Assembly (NCBI GenBank): GCA_913020095.1
Contig: CAJWAH010000032.1
Location: forward strand, 1 to 11,674
Source of the DNA: an uncultured Synechococcus sp.
GTDB taxonomy: Bacteria; Cyanobacteriota; Cyanobacteriia; PCC-6307; Cyanobiaceae
Direction of reading: 5' to 3'
DNA length: 11,674 nucleotides
Shown here: one piece after another, positions 1 to 7,429 of the stretch
Layout of the letters: every line of letters begins with the position of its first letter
How positions within the stretch are numbered: position 1 is the stretch's first letter
The notes under the pieces: model-generated
What the model was told of the DNA's origin: nothing
The model's database searches: none
Seen by the model: the letters and a program-made list of their open reading frames with translations, nothing else
Made by a program: the position numbers and the translations under genes

Positions 1-976
1 TAAGGGTGCCAGCCACCGCCTCAACGGCAGCCAAAGCCGTGGCATAGGCCATCCGCATCGGCCCCACCAACGCCACGCTTCCCTCACCACCTGAGGCGGT
101 CGCATAGGGGGCTTGCACCACAGCGCAGCCGCTTAAGGCGGGGTGGGGATGTTCCTGGCCAATCCAAACGCCACCACTGGCTGTGGCGGCCGCAGGGTTG
201 AGCAATTCATGGGGCTGCTGCTCCACCAGTTGCAGCAGGGGCCTCAAGCTGGTGGTGAGCTGAAATTCGGGCTGGCAGAGCAAGCCCGCCAGGCCCGTGG
301 TTAAGGCTCCTTCGGCCTGACGATTGCGGCCACGATTGTGGCTGGCCAAGGCCTGCTTCAGCGGAGCCCCCACGCTCTGCAACTGGGGCGGCAGGCCACT
401 CCAATTGATGGCGCTCTTGGAGAGCTGATCGTTGAGCCAATGCTCCAGCGCCTGCAATTGGGCGCTGCTGTCTGGCGGCAAACGCAAATTGAGGCTGCTG
501 CTCGCCGCCGAACTCTCCACCAAAAACACCAGCAAACGATCCCCACTGCGCACCAAGCGCAGGGCCTTGAGCCGGGGTTCCTGCCGTTGCGGGCGCGTGA
601 TGATGCTCATCAGCCCGGTGAGATCGGCCAAGCGGCGGGCCAAGTGGTGCAGCAAATCATCGAGAGCCGCCCACTGCAGGCTCAGTTCGGCCAGCTCCCG
701 CTGCAGCTGCAGCACCGCCCCGCCAGGCTCAGGCAGCAAGGCATCCACAAACTGGCGATAGCCCTTCGGGCTTGGCACACGCCCGGCGGAGGTGTGCGGC
801 TGGGTCAACAGTCCCTTCTGCTCCAGCGCTCCCATGGCCGAGCGCACCGTGGCGGGTGAGGCATCGAGGCCAAATCGCCGCACCAAGGTGCGACTGCCCA
901 CCGGCTCCACCGTGTCGACGTAGTGCTGCACCGTGGCCTGCAACACCTGCTGCTGGCGGCGGGGCAGAGGAAGCAC
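1..976 (-). CDS. hrcA: HrcA heat-shock repressor, 3' end cut by window edge
   Basis: HrcA represses heat-shock chaperone operons (groESL, dnaK) by binding CIRCE operators; GroEL normally aids its folding. The 325 visible codons cover nearly the whole protein, since HrcA is usually about 320-350 residues. The N-terminal winged helix is clear: LPRRQ near residue 4, VGSRTLVRRFGL at 26-37, SPATVRSAMGALEQKG at 40-55 and the wing HTSAGRVPS at 61-69. The C-terminal domain ends with a GEGSVALVGPMRMAYATAL-like segment that matches the family's final strand and helix, so only a few residues lie beyond position 1. The GTG at 976 is the only usual start between the upstream in-frame TGA and LPRRQ. An AGGGA lies almost against it, an unusually short spacing. 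The gene follows the rhodanese gene by 33 bases in the same frame, so the two are probably cotranscribed. No CIRCE element (TTAGCACTC-N9-GAGTGCTAA) is visible in the window. Confidence 0.95.
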   Translation of the reverse strand, partial: MLPLPRRQQQVLQATVQHYVDTVEPVGSRTLVRRFGLDASPATVRSAMGALEQKGLLTQPHTSAGRVPSPKGYRQFVDALLPEPGGAVLQLQRELAELSLQWAALDDLLHHLARRLADLTGLMSIITRPQRQEPRLKALRLVRSGDRLLVFLVESSAASSSLNLRLPPDSSAQLQALEHWLNDQLSKSAINWSGLPPQLQSVGAPLKQALASHNRGRNRQAEGALTTGLAGLLCQPEFQLTTSLRPLLQLVEQQPHELLNPAAATASGGVWIGQEHPHPALSGCAVVQAPYATASGGEGSVALVGPMRMAYATALAAVEAVAGTL

Positions 977-1009
977 ATCCCTGGGCGAAGACTTCGATCG
1001 TACGCAAGC

Positions 1010-1354
1010 TCAGTAGCGGGGCACGGCCGGATCCACCAACACGCTCCAGGCATCAATGCCGCCTTCGAGGTTCCAAACCTGAGGCACCTCTTGGGTTTCC
1101 ATCAGCCAAGTCGCGAACTGCCAACTGCGGATGCCGGCATGGCAGAGCACCACCAGATCGCGGCCCCTGTCCAAGCGATCCCAGAGCTGCGGCAGCCACT
1201 GCTGTGAACCGCTCAGCGGCAGATGAACCACGCCAGGCAAGGAGGCCAGCTCCAGCTCCTGCTGCTCGCGCACATCCACCAGTTGCGGCGGCTGCGTGGA
1301 GGACATCCAGCGCTGCAACTCGGGCGCAGAGATCGACGTTGGTGCGTTTGCCAT
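1010..1354 (-). CDS. Single-domain rhodanese-like sulfurtransferase
   Basis: This 114-residue protein is one rhodanese domain, a family that moves sulfane sulfur via a persulfide on a catalytic cysteine. The family's early strand is seen as QLVDVRE (24-30, with D27 and R29). The active-site loop is CHAGIRS at 71-77 with C71 as the nucleophile, and the closing motif is VWNLEGGIDAW (93-103). There is no signal peptide, so it should be cytoplasmic. The ATG at 1354 is preferred because the domain begins shortly after it; the ribosome site is weak. It stands first in a minus-strand pair with hrcA and is divergent from the DUF3352 gene. The sulfur acceptor is unknown. Placement beside hrcA may simply be shared transcription rather than shared function. 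Confidence 0.92.
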   Translation of the reverse strand: MANAPTSISAPELQRWMSSTQPPQLVDVREQQELELASLPGVVHLPLSGSQQWLPQLWDRLDRGRDLVVLCHAGIRSWQFATWLMETQEVPQVWNLEGGIDAWSVLVDPAVPRY

Positions 1355-1387
1355 GGATGATTTGTAAATCACGGCAGGGAGTGCTGG
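1355..1387. promoter_or_regulatory. Very short divergent intergenic region with inverted repeat
   Basis: Only 33 bases separate the rhodanese start (1354) from the DUF3352 start (1388). The stretch includes a local AT-rich patch with the inverted repeat GATTT-GT-AAATC at 1359-1370, then AGGGAG at 1377-1382, which is a good ribosome site for the GTG at 1388. Promoters for both directions must lie in this patch or reach into the flanking coding sequence. The repeat could be an operator or chance symmetry; the sequence cannot settle this. Confidence 0.35.
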
Positions 1388-2944
1388 GTGCAGAAGCTTC
1401 TGCAGCAATCGATGGCAGCGGTGCTGGCGATCGCCATCAGCTTGGTGGGGCTTGGTGCCGCTGGCTGGTGGTGGCTGCAAAGCCAAAGCCCGCTGAAGCT
1501 GCAACACCAGAGCCTCACAACACCTGCCACCACACGCTTTCTGCCCACCGACGCCAACTTGACGTTGATCCTGGAAGCCGACCCAGGGCGTCTGCCGGAT
1601 TACGGGCGAGCGGTGGCCCCCATGCGCCAGCGCCGTCAGGCGGCCGAACAGTTGGAGCATCTGCGTGATGCCCTGTTCGCAGCTGCAGGGCTGGACTACG
1701 CCACCGAATTGGCCGACTGGCTGGGCGATGAAAGTGCTTTGGCGCTCAGCAGCGGCGATACCCCGGGCTGGGTGCTGGCGCTCTCCAGCCGCGATGACGA
1801 CGGCGGCCGGCAGTTCCTGCAGCGTTTCTGGCAATCCCGCAGCCTGGCCGGTGGCGACCTCGACATCACCCGCTACCGCGGCCTCGGCGTGATCAGCAGC
1901 CGCGGCCAACAAAGCCAGGGCCGGCCCTCCACCACGAGCCCACAAGCGGAACACCCACCGCTGGCTTCAGCGCTGATCAACGATCAGCTGGTGCTGCTGG
2001 CCTCCAGCCGCGGCCAACTCGAAGATGCCCTCGATGCCTCCCAGGAAGAGGCCCGCAACCTGGCGGGGGATCCCTTGCTGGAGCAGTGGCTGGGCTCAAG
2101 CCGCCAGGGCATTGCGCTGCTGCGCGGTGATCGCCAGGGGATCGAACAGCTGCTGGGGTTGCCAGCCAGCTGGAGCGCCGATCAACCGATCGAGCAATTT
2201 GTTGGCAGCTTGCAACTCGATGGTGCTGGGGTTCGCCTGGCGGCTCAGCTGCAAAACAGCTCTGGGGAGTCGATCGCCCCACTGAGTCGCCGGGATCAGC
2301 AACTGCTTGGCAACCTCAACCAGCCGGTCCAGCTGCTCAGCCTCAGCCGCCCCAACGGCCCCCTGGCCACGCTGTTCAACCTGACAGCCGCGAGCGACGA
2401 CATCCTGCTGCCCGCGCTGCTGGAAGGCGAGCAGCCCCTGCTGGAGGCGCAACTGCAGGACAGCAAAGCCTGGTTGATCGGCAGCAGTGACAGCGCTCCG
2501 CCGGCCGCCAACCTCAATGAAGCGCTGGCCAAGCAAGGCTTTGATGCCAACAACCTCGATGGTTTGCAGGTGTGGAGCCATCTGACAGGCCAGAGCGATC
2601 GCCAGGGACAACTGCAAGCCACCGTGGCCGGCGCCACCGGAGTGGCGCAGTCGAATCGTTGGTGGAGCAACAGCCTCGATGGCTTGCGCGCCCAGTTGCA
2701 GGGCCATGGCTCAGGTGGAGTGCCCAGCGAACTCTTGGAGCGGCTCAATGCCCCCAGTGGGGCCATTGCCCTGTTGGGTGCCGATGGCCGCAGCACCGCC
2801 GAGTTGCTCAAACCCTGGCCCCTGTGGCGCGGGCTGCAGCTGCTCGCTGGCCAACGCCTCGGTCCCTCGCTCCAAGGGGCGGCCTTGGCGCTATCACAGG
2901 ATCAGAGCAGCGCTGAGCTCGATGCGCTGCTGACGTTCCGCTGA
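1388..2944 (+). CDS. DUF3352 membrane-anchored protein of unknown function
   Basis: This 518-residue protein matches my recollection of the cyanobacterial DUF3352 family. Its function is unknown and I do not assign one. Residues 9-30 form a single hydrophobic segment (AVLAIAISLVGLGAAGWWW within it), followed by a large soluble part, so it is probably anchored with the bulk in the periplasm or lumen. Family-like landmarks are the region after the anchor (PLKLQHQSL), the LEADPGRLPDYGRAVAPMRQRRQA stretch near residues 63-86, AGLDYATELADWLGDE, and SRDDDGGRQFLQRFWQSRSLAGGDL. No cysteines or obvious catalytic motif stand out. The GTG at 1388 has AGGGAG six bases upstream; the ATG at 1412 would trim eight residues and keep most of the anchor. 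It opens the plus-strand run, with the SixA gene ten bases after its stop. It contains two HIP1-like GCGATCGC sites (1427-1434 and 2595-2602). Confidence 0.88.
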   Translation: MQKLLQQSMAAVLAIAISLVGLGAAGWWWLQSQSPLKLQHQSLTTPATTRFLPTDANLTLILEADPGRLPDYGRAVAPMRQRRQAAEQLEHLRDALFAAAGLDYATELADWLGDESALALSSGDTPGWVLALSSRDDDGGRQFLQRFWQSRSLAGGDLDITRYRGLGVISSRGQQSQGRPSTTSPQAEHPPLASALINDQLVLLASSRGQLEDALDASQEEARNLAGDPLLEQWLGSSRQGIALLRGDRQGIEQLLGLPASWSADQPIEQFVGSLQLDGAGVRLAAQLQNSSGESIAPLSRRDQQLLGNLNQPVQLLSLSRPNGPLATLFNLTAASDDILLPALLEGEQPLLEAQLQDSKAWLIGSSDSAPPAANLNEALAKQGFDANNLDGLQVWSHLTGQSDRQGQLQATVAGATGVAQSNRWWSNSLDGLRAQLQGHGSGGVPSELLERLNAPSGAIALLGADGRSTAELLKPWPLWRGLQLLAGQRLGPSLQGAALALSQDQSSAELDALLTFR

Positions 2945-2954
2945 CGATGGGCCC

Positions 2955-3458
2955 ATGGCTCGAGAACTGCTGCTGATCCGCCACGGCATTGCTGTCGAGC
3001 GCGGCAGCACCGCCACCGATGAGGAACGCGCCCTCACCACCGAAGGGCGTGCGCGCACCAGGCAAGTGTTGAAGCGGCTGCTGCGCCTGGAGTTGCACTG
3101 CGACAGCCTGCTCAGCAGCCCATTCATCCGCGCCCGTCAAACCGCTGAATTAGCCCTGCAACTGGGCCTAGGGGACACCCTCAACGTGCGCGATGAGCTG
3201 GCGCCAGGCCAAGACCCCCTGCCCTTGCTGCAGGAACTGCTGGCGGAGGAGTGGAAACGGGTGGCGCTCTTCGCCCATGAGCCCGATCTCAGTCAACTGG
3301 CGAGCCATCTGCTGGGTTGCAGCACCAACAGCCTGCAGCTCAAGAAAGCGGGGGTTGCCCTGGTGGAGCTAGAGCCAGGGCTGCCGCAGCTGGAGCCCGG
3401 CAACGGCCAGCTGAAGCTGCTGCTCAGCCCCAAAGTGCTGCTGGAGGGCAAAAAGTGA
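2955..3458 (+). CDS. sixA: SixA-type phosphohistidine phosphatase
   Basis: This is a 167-residue histidine-phosphatase (phosphoglycerate-mutase-like) protein of the short SixA type, which removes phosphate from phosphohistidine proteins. The catalytic RHG motif is at residues 9-11, with H10 as the nucleophile. SSPFIRARQTAE (54-65) supplies the phosphate-pocket arginine, and HEPDLSQLASHLLG (108-121) supplies the second histidine. No signal peptide is visible, so it should be cytoplasmic. The ATG at 2955 places RHG at the usual distance from the N terminus. It begins ten bases after the DUF3352 stop, implying cotranscription. In E. coli SixA acts on ArcB or the nitrogen PTS. Neither target is visible here, so the cyanobacterial substrate is open. 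The family call is firm, the substrate is not. Confidence 0.9.
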   Translation: MARELLLIRHGIAVERGSTATDEERALTTEGRARTRQVLKRLLRLELHCDSLLSSPFIRARQTAELALQLGLGDTLNVRDELAPGQDPLPLLQELLAEEWKRVALFAHEPDLSQLASHLLGCSTNSLQLKKAGVALVELEPGLPQLEPGNGQLKLLLSPKVLLEGKK

Positions 3459-3507
3459 TTGAAGCTCGCCGCGTAGCCTCGATCTGGTGTGCAATACCGG
3501 CAAAGCG

Positions 3508-4677
3508 ATGAGCGAGGCTCCCACCGGTTTTCGCCCTGGATTGGAGGGGGTTCCTGCCACCCAATCGGCGATCAGCAACATCGATGGTCAGCAGGGAATT
3601 CTCAGCTACCGCGGCTATCGCATTGAGGATCTGGCCGCCCACAGCACCTTCCTGGAAACGGCCTATCTGCTGATTTGGGGTGAACTGCCCAGCGCAGAGG
3701 CGCTACGCGAGTTCCAGCACGACGTGCAGATGCACCGGCGGGTCAGTTTCCGCATCCGCGACATGCTCAAGTGCTTCCCCTCGGGGGGGCACCCCATGGA
3801 TGCCCTGCAGTCGAGCGCTGCATCGCTGGGGCTCTTCTATTCCAACCGCGCCCTCGACGACGAGAACTACATCCGCGGCGCCGTGATGCGCGTGCTGGCC
3901 AAGATCCCCACGATGCTGGCCGCGTTCCACATGATTCGGCGCGGACAGGACCCCATCCAGCCACGGGATGACCTGCCCTACGCCTCCAATTTCCTCTACA
4001 TGCTCACCGAGCGGGAGCCCGACCCACTGGCGGCCCGGATCTTTGATGCCTGCCTGGTGCTCCATGCCGAGCACACCCTCAACGCCAGCACCTTCAGCGC
4101 CCGGGTCACCGCGAGCACCCTCACCGACCCCTACGCCGTGGTGGCATCGGCCGTGGGCACCTTGGCTGGTCCCTTGCATGGCGGGGCCAATGAGGATGTG
4201 CTGCTGATGCTCGAGGAGATCGGCAGCGAAGAGCGCGTTGAGGCCTACCTCGATGAAGCCATCGCCTCCAAGCGCAAGATCATGGGCTTCGGCCACAGGG
4301 AATACAAGGTCAAAGACCCCCGCGCCACGATCCTGCAGGGCTTAGCCGAAACCCTGTTCAGCCGCTTTGGCCACGACCGCATGTACGACGTGGCGCGCCG
4401 CCTGGAGACCCTGGCCGCCGAAAAGCTTGGCCCCAAGGGGATCTACCCCAATGTGGATTTCTATTCCGGGCTGGTGTATCGCAAGCTCGGCATCCCCACC
4501 GACCTGTTCACGCCAGTGTTTGCGCTCTCCAGGGCCGCCGGCTGGCTGGCCCACTGGAAAGAGCAGCTGGGTGCCAACCGGATCTACAGGCCAACGCAGA
4601 TCTATACGGGGCTCGAAACCCGCAGCTGGCTTCCTACTGAGCAGAGAAGCGGGCACAATGGCGAGCCGACTGGGTAG
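3508..4677 (+). CDS. gltA: Citrate synthase
   Basis: The enzyme condenses oxaloacetate and acetyl-CoA to citrate, the entry step of the oxidative TCA branch that gives 2-oxoglutarate for nitrogen assimilation. The 389-residue length fits the short, Gram-positive/archaeal-like type. All three catalytic residues are present: H224 in [10 protein letters not shown]263 in [15 protein letters not shown] and D317 in NVDFYSG. The N terminus reads [15 protein letters not shown], then the family motif [17 protein letters not shown] at 3508 is chosen because this conserved N terminus starts just after it; a GTG at 3487 would add seven unremarkable residues. No good ribosome site is seen. It lies 49 bases after sixA and 23 bases before ndhA. 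The last residues (SGHNGEPTG) look like a nonconserved tail. A CACAAT at 4654-4659 inside the 3' end might be a -10 for ndhA, but no convincing -35 accompanies it. Confidence 0.96.
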   Translation: MSEAPTGFRPGLEGVPATQSAISNIDGQQGILSYRGYRIEDLAAHSTFLETAYLLIWGELPSAEALREFQHDVQMHRRVSFRIRDMLKCFPSGGHPMDALQSSAASLGLFYSNRALDDENYIRGAVMRVLAKIPTMLAAFHMIRRGQDPIQPRDDLPYASNFLYMLTEREPDPLAARIFDACLVLHAEHTLNASTFSARVTASTLTDPYAVVASAVGTLAGPLHGGANEDVLLMLEEIGSEERVEAYLDEAIASKRKIMGFGHREYKVKDPRATILQGLAETLFSRFGHDRMYDVARRLETLAAEKLGPKGIYPNVDFYSGLVYRKLGIPTDLFTPVFALSRAAGWLAHWKEQLGANRIYRPTQIYTGLETRSWLPTEQRSGHNGEPTG

Positions 4678-4700
4678 GTTGCCTGCAACGGTCTGCGCTG

Positions 4701-5825
4701 ATGAGCACCGCGTTCACCCTCGATTTAGAAACCGGCTTCCGGGGCCTGCTGGAATCTGGCGGCGTTAGCCCTGGGATCAGCCGGCTGATCTGGCTGCCCC
4801 TGCCAATGCTGCTGGTGCTGGTGGCTGCCGTGGTTGGCGTGCTGGTGACGGTGTGGCTGGAGCGCAAGATTTCCGCTGCCGTTCAGCAGCGCATCGGCCC
4901 TGAATACGCCGGCGCCCTGGGCATCCTGCAGCCCCTGGCCGATGGTTTGAAGCTGCTGGTCAAGGAAGACATCGTCCCGGCCCGGGCCGATGGCCTCCTG
5001 TTCACCCTCGGACCCGTACTGGTGGTCGTGCCAGTGATCCTGTCCTGGCTGATCGTGCCCTTCGGCCAGAACCTGCTGATCAGCAATGTGGGTGTTGGAA
5101 TTTTTCTTTGGGTGGCCCTCAGCAGCATTCAGCCCATCGGCCTGCTGATGAGTGGCTACTCAAGCAACAACAAGTATTCGCTGCTGGGCGGCCTGCGGGC
5201 TGCAGCCCAGTCGATCAGCTACGAAATACCCCTGGCCCTGGCGGTGCTGGCGGTGGTGATGATGACCAACTCGCTCAGCACCGTCGACATCGTCGATCAG
5301 CAAACCGGCGCCGGAATTTTGAGTTGGAACATCTGGCGCCAACCGGTGGGCTTTTTGATCTTCTGGATCTGCGCCCTGGCCGAATGCGAACGCCTCCCCT
5401 TCGACTTGCCAGAAGCGGAAGAAGAGCTGGTGGCCGGCTATCAGACCGAGTACGCGGGCATGAAATTCGCCCTCTTCTACCTGGGCAGCTACATCAACTT
5501 GGTGCTCTCCGCCCTGTTGGTAGCCGTGCTCTACCTCGGTGGCTGGGGCTTCCCCCTGCCGGTGGAAACCCTGGCCGGCTGGCTGGGTCAGCCGATTGAT
5601 GCCCCATTGGTGCAAGTCATCACCGGATCGGTTGGCATTGTGATGACGGTGCTCAAGGCCTATGTCCTGGTCTTCACTGCGATCCTGCTGCGTTGGACCG
5701 TGCCCCGCGTGCGGATCGACCAACTGCTGGATTTCGGCTGGAAGTTCCTGCTGCCGATCGCCCTGGTCAATCTGCTGGTGACCGCCGCCTTGAAACTTGC
5801 GTTCCCTGCCGTCTTTGGCGGCTAA
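4701..5825 (+). CDS. ndhA: NDH-1 subunit NdhA (NuoH-like membrane subunit)
   Basis: NdhA is the membrane subunit of the photosynthetic NDH-1 complex at the junction of arm and membrane, shaping the plastoquinone channel. The complex serves respiration, cyclic electron flow around photosystem I and CO2 uptake. The 374 residues are the usual length with about eight hydrophobic helices. Signature segments are [18 protein letters not shown] (54-71), [18 protein letters not shown] (74-91) and, in the quinone-site loop, [20 protein letters not shown] (228-247) followed by TEYAGMKF. The start at 4701 is 23 bases after the gltA stop. It leads the ndhA-ndhI-ndhG-ndhE cluster, the usual cyanobacterial order. 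The stop is TAA, followed by the largest gap in the cluster (71 bases), which contains an inverted repeat. Confidence 0.98.
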   Translation: MSTAFTLDLETGFRGLLESGGVSPGISRLIWLPLPMLLVLVAAVVGVLVTVWLERKISAAVQQRIGPEYAGALGILQPLADGLKLLVKEDIVPARADGLLFTLGPVLVVVPVILSWLIVPFGQNLLISNVGVGIFLWVALSSIQPIGLLMSGYSSNNKYSLLGGLRAAAQSISYEIPLALAVLAVVMMTNSLSTVDIVDQQTGAGILSWNIWRQPVGFLIFWICALAECERLPFDLPEAEEELVAGYQTEYAGMKFALFYLGSYINLVLSALLVAVLYLGGWGFPLPVETLAGWLGQPIDAPLVQVITGSVGIVMTVLKAYVLVFTAILLRWTVPRVRIDQLLDFGWKFLLPIALVNLLVTAALKLAFPAVFGG

Positions 5826-5847
5826 GCGCCCTCAAGCCAGCCCAAAG

Positions 5848-5865
5848 CGGGTCATGATTGACCCG
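5848..5865 (+). promoter_or_regulatory. Perfect inverted repeat in the ndhA-ndhI gap
   Basis: CGGGTCA (5848-5854) and TGACCCG (5859-5865) are perfect reverse complements with a four-base TGAT spacer. They make a 7-bp hairpin in RNA or a symmetric site in DNA. It is followed not by a T run but by a pyrimidine-rich stretch, so it does not look like an intrinsic terminator. It ends 31 bases before the ndhI ATG. Possible roles are an mRNA processing or stability element, a translational control hairpin, or a repressor/activator site. None can be chosen from sequence alone. Confidence 0.5.
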
Positions 5866-5896
5866 ACGCCTTTCCGCTCCGCCCCTCCTCGTCTCC
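5866..5896 (+). promoter_or_regulatory. Pyrimidine-rich leader of ndhI without Shine-Dalgarno
   Basis: About 26 of these 31 bases are C or T, and the stretch contains CCTCCT (5884-5889), the same sequence as the anti-Shine-Dalgarno end of 16S rRNA. No AG-rich ribosome site precedes the ndhI ATG. Translation of ndhI therefore probably depends on an unstructured leader, on an S1-like protein or on some other non-SD route. An in-frame TTG at 5858, inside the hairpin, could add 13 residues but is unlikely given the conserved NdhI N terminus. Confidence 0.35.
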
Positions 5897-6496
5897 ATGT
5901 TCGGCTTTCTCAAGCAGGTCGGTGACTACACCAAAGACGCGGTCAGCGCGAGTCAGAACATCGCGCGCGGTCTTTCGGTCACCTTTGATCACCTGCGGCG
6001 CCGACCGGTCACGGTCCAGTACCCCTACGAGAAGCTGATTCCCTCGGAGCGGTACCGCGGGCGGATCCACTACGAATTCGACAAGTGCATCGCCTGCGAG
6101 GTTTGCGTACGGGTCTGCCCCATCAACCTGCCCGTGGTGGATTGGGTGATGAACAAAGCCACCAAGAAGAAAGAGCTGCGCAACTACTCGATTGACTTTG
6201 GGGTGTGCATCTTCTGCGGCAACTGCGTGGAGTACTGCCCCACCAACTGCCTCTCGATGACAGAGGAATACGAGCTGGCGGCTTTTGATCGCCACAGCCT
6301 GAACTTCGACAACGTGGCCCTGGGCCGTTTGCCCACCAACGTCACCACCGACCCTGCTGTGGTGGCGCTGCGGGAGTTGGCCTACCTGCCGAAAGGCGAA
6401 ATGGACCCCCATGGTGTGGACCCCAATCGCCCGCGGGCCGGCAAACTGCCTGAGCAAGTCTTGGCAGACCTACCCAAGTCGGAGGAGACCAACTGA
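5897..6496 (+). CDS. ndhI: NDH-1 subunit NdhI, two [4Fe-4S] clusters
   Basis: NdhI is the peripheral-arm ferredoxin-like subunit that carries two tetranuclear iron-sulfur clusters and passes electrons towards the quinone site. The 199 residues contain both cluster motifs intact: C64, C67, C70 and C74 ([12 protein letters not shown]), and C104, C107, C110 and C114 ([12 protein letters not shown]). In the usual ferredoxin pattern the fourth cysteine of each motif binds the other cluster. The ATG at 5897 begins with [16 protein letters not shown], the expected cyanobacterial NdhI N terminus. The amphipathic N-terminal region (residues 1-35) probably rests on the membrane. The stop TGA shares one base with the ndhG ATG (TGATG), which suggests translational coupling. 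The C-terminal tail after about residue 150 is proline- and charge-rich. Confidence 0.98.
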   Translation: MFGFLKQVGDYTKDAVSASQNIARGLSVTFDHLRRRPVTVQYPYEKLIPSERYRGRIHYEFDKCIACEVCVRVCPINLPVVDWVMNKATKKKELRNYSIDFGVCIFCGNCVEYCPTNCLSMTEEYELAAFDRHSLNFDNVALGRLPTNVTTDPAVVALRELAYLPKGEMDPHGVDPNRPRAGKLPEQVLADLPKSEETN

Positions 6497-7095
6497 TGCC
6501 CCCCCTTGCTGAAATCACCCAGCTGATCGTGTTCGGCGTGCTGGCCTTGGCCGTGGTGGTGGGCGCCCTGGGTGTGGTGATGCTGCCCAACATCGTTTAC
6601 GCCGCCTTCCTATTGGGAGGGGTGTTCCTCTCGGTGGCAGGGCTCTATTTGATGCTCAACGCCAGCTTCATCGCAGCAGCCCAGATCCTGATCTACGTGG
6701 GAGCGGTCAACGTCTTGATCCTCTTCGCGATCATGCTGGTGAACAAGAAAGAAGCCATGGGAGCATCCCCCGGCGTTGGCCTGCGGAGGGTGCTCTCGAC
6801 TGGCGTTTGCATTGGCTTATTTGCTCTGCTGCTCCGCGTGGCCTTCAGCACCCCCTGGGCCACACCGGGACCTGCTGCCATCGGCGAGGACGCTGTGATC
6901 CGACTGGGTGAGCACTTCTTCAGTGATTACCTACTGCCCTTTGAGCTGGCTTCGGTGCTGCTGTTGATGGCGATGATCGGCGCCATTGTTCTGGCCCGGC
7001 GCGATGTTCTGGCCACCGATATCGGCACCGGTGAAAGCGTTGATCAGGGCCTGATCGAAAAAGCCCGCACTCCCCTACTGATGGAGAAGCCCTAA
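6496..7095 (+). CDS. ndhG: NDH-1 subunit NdhG (NuoJ-like)
   Basis: NdhG is a small membrane subunit of NDH-1 that packs beside NdhE and helps link the quinone site to the proton-pumping arm. The 199 residues contain five hydrophobic segments, at roughly 8-28, 32-50, 58-80, 95-115 and 143-165. The family's helix-3 signature is present as QILIYVGAVNVLILFAIMLVN (about residues 59-79). The last helix ends with the common ALLLLMAMIGAIVLARR-like segment (here VLLLMAMIGAIVLARRD). The start overlaps the ndhI stop by one base and the stop is three bases before ndhE, so all three genes should be cotranscribed. Confidence 0.97.
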   Translation: MPPLAEITQLIVFGVLALAVVVGALGVVMLPNIVYAAFLLGGVFLSVAGLYLMLNASFIAAAQILIYVGAVNVLILFAIMLVNKKEAMGASPGVGLRRVLSTGVCIGLFALLLRVAFSTPWATPGPAAIGEDAVIRLGEHFFSDYLLPFELASVLLLMAMIGAIVLARRDVLATDIGTGESVDQGLIEKARTPLLMEKP

Positions 7096-7098
7096 ACC

Positions 7099-7419
7099 AT
7101 GTCGTCGATTGATATCCCCCTCGAGGCCTACCTCACCATCGCTGCCGCCCTGTTTTGTATCGGGGTTTGGGGTCTGATCAACAGCCGCAACGCAGTGCGG
7201 GTGTTGATGAGCATTGAGCTGATGCTCAATGGCGTGAACATCAACCTGATGGCCTTCTCCAGCTATCTCGATGGCACTGAAATCCGCGGCCAGGTGTACG
7301 CCATTTTTGTGATCACCGTTGCCGCTGCGGAAGCCGCCGTTGGCCTGGCGATCTTGTTGTCGCTCTACCGCAACCGCGACACAGTGGATATGGAGCGTTT
7401 CAACCTGCTGCGCTGGTAG
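7099..7419 (+). CDS. ndhE: NDH-1 subunit NdhE (NuoK-like)
   Basis: NdhE is the small three-helix subunit of the NDH-1 membrane arm. The 106 residues are the normal length. The two buried glutamates of the proton path are present: E40 in [14 protein letters not shown] and E78 in [11 protein letters not shown], matching the positions of NuoK Glu36 and Glu72. The C terminus ends in the cyanobacterial-type [13 protein letters not shown]. It is three bases after ndhG and ten bases before the NAD kinase ATG, continuing the tight cluster. Confidence 0.98.
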   Translation: MSSIDIPLEAYLTIAAALFCIGVWGLINSRNAVRVLMSIELMLNGVNINLMAFSSYLDGTEIRGQVYAIFVITVAAAEAAVGLAILLSLYRNRDTVDMERFNLLRW

Positions 7420-7429
7420 CCAATCACCG

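Noticed and set aside
338..859. 173-codon plus-strand open frame opposite hrcA
   Set aside because: It is low-complexity Gln/Arg/Ala-rich text created by the codon bias of hrcA, with no motif or ribosome site.
1355..1954. Long minus-strand open frame continuing upstream of the rhodanese gene across the DUF3352 gene
   Set aside because: The rhodanese domain begins right after the ATG at 1354. The upstream extension is the antisense of a well-supported gene in high-GC DNA and shows no domain of its own.
1426..2602. HIP1-like palindromes GCGATCGC at 1427-1434 and 2595-2602
   Set aside because: These are typical of many cyanobacterial genomes; two copies in 11.7 kb is not a notable cluster, and no function can be inferred.
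3703..4296. 197-codon minus-strand open frame opposite gltA
   Set aside because: It is a shadow of citrate synthase, whose catalytic motifs are all in the plus-strand frame.
4631..4659. Possible ndhA promoter inside the gltA 3' end (CACAAT at 4654-4659)
   Set aside because: The hexamer 17 bases upstream (TTCCTA) is a poor -35, and the 23-base gltA-ndhA spacing is compatible with simple cotranscription.
5858..5896. Extended ndhI start at TTG 5858
   Set aside because: The added residues are not part of the known NdhI N terminus, which begins at [14 protein letters not shown].
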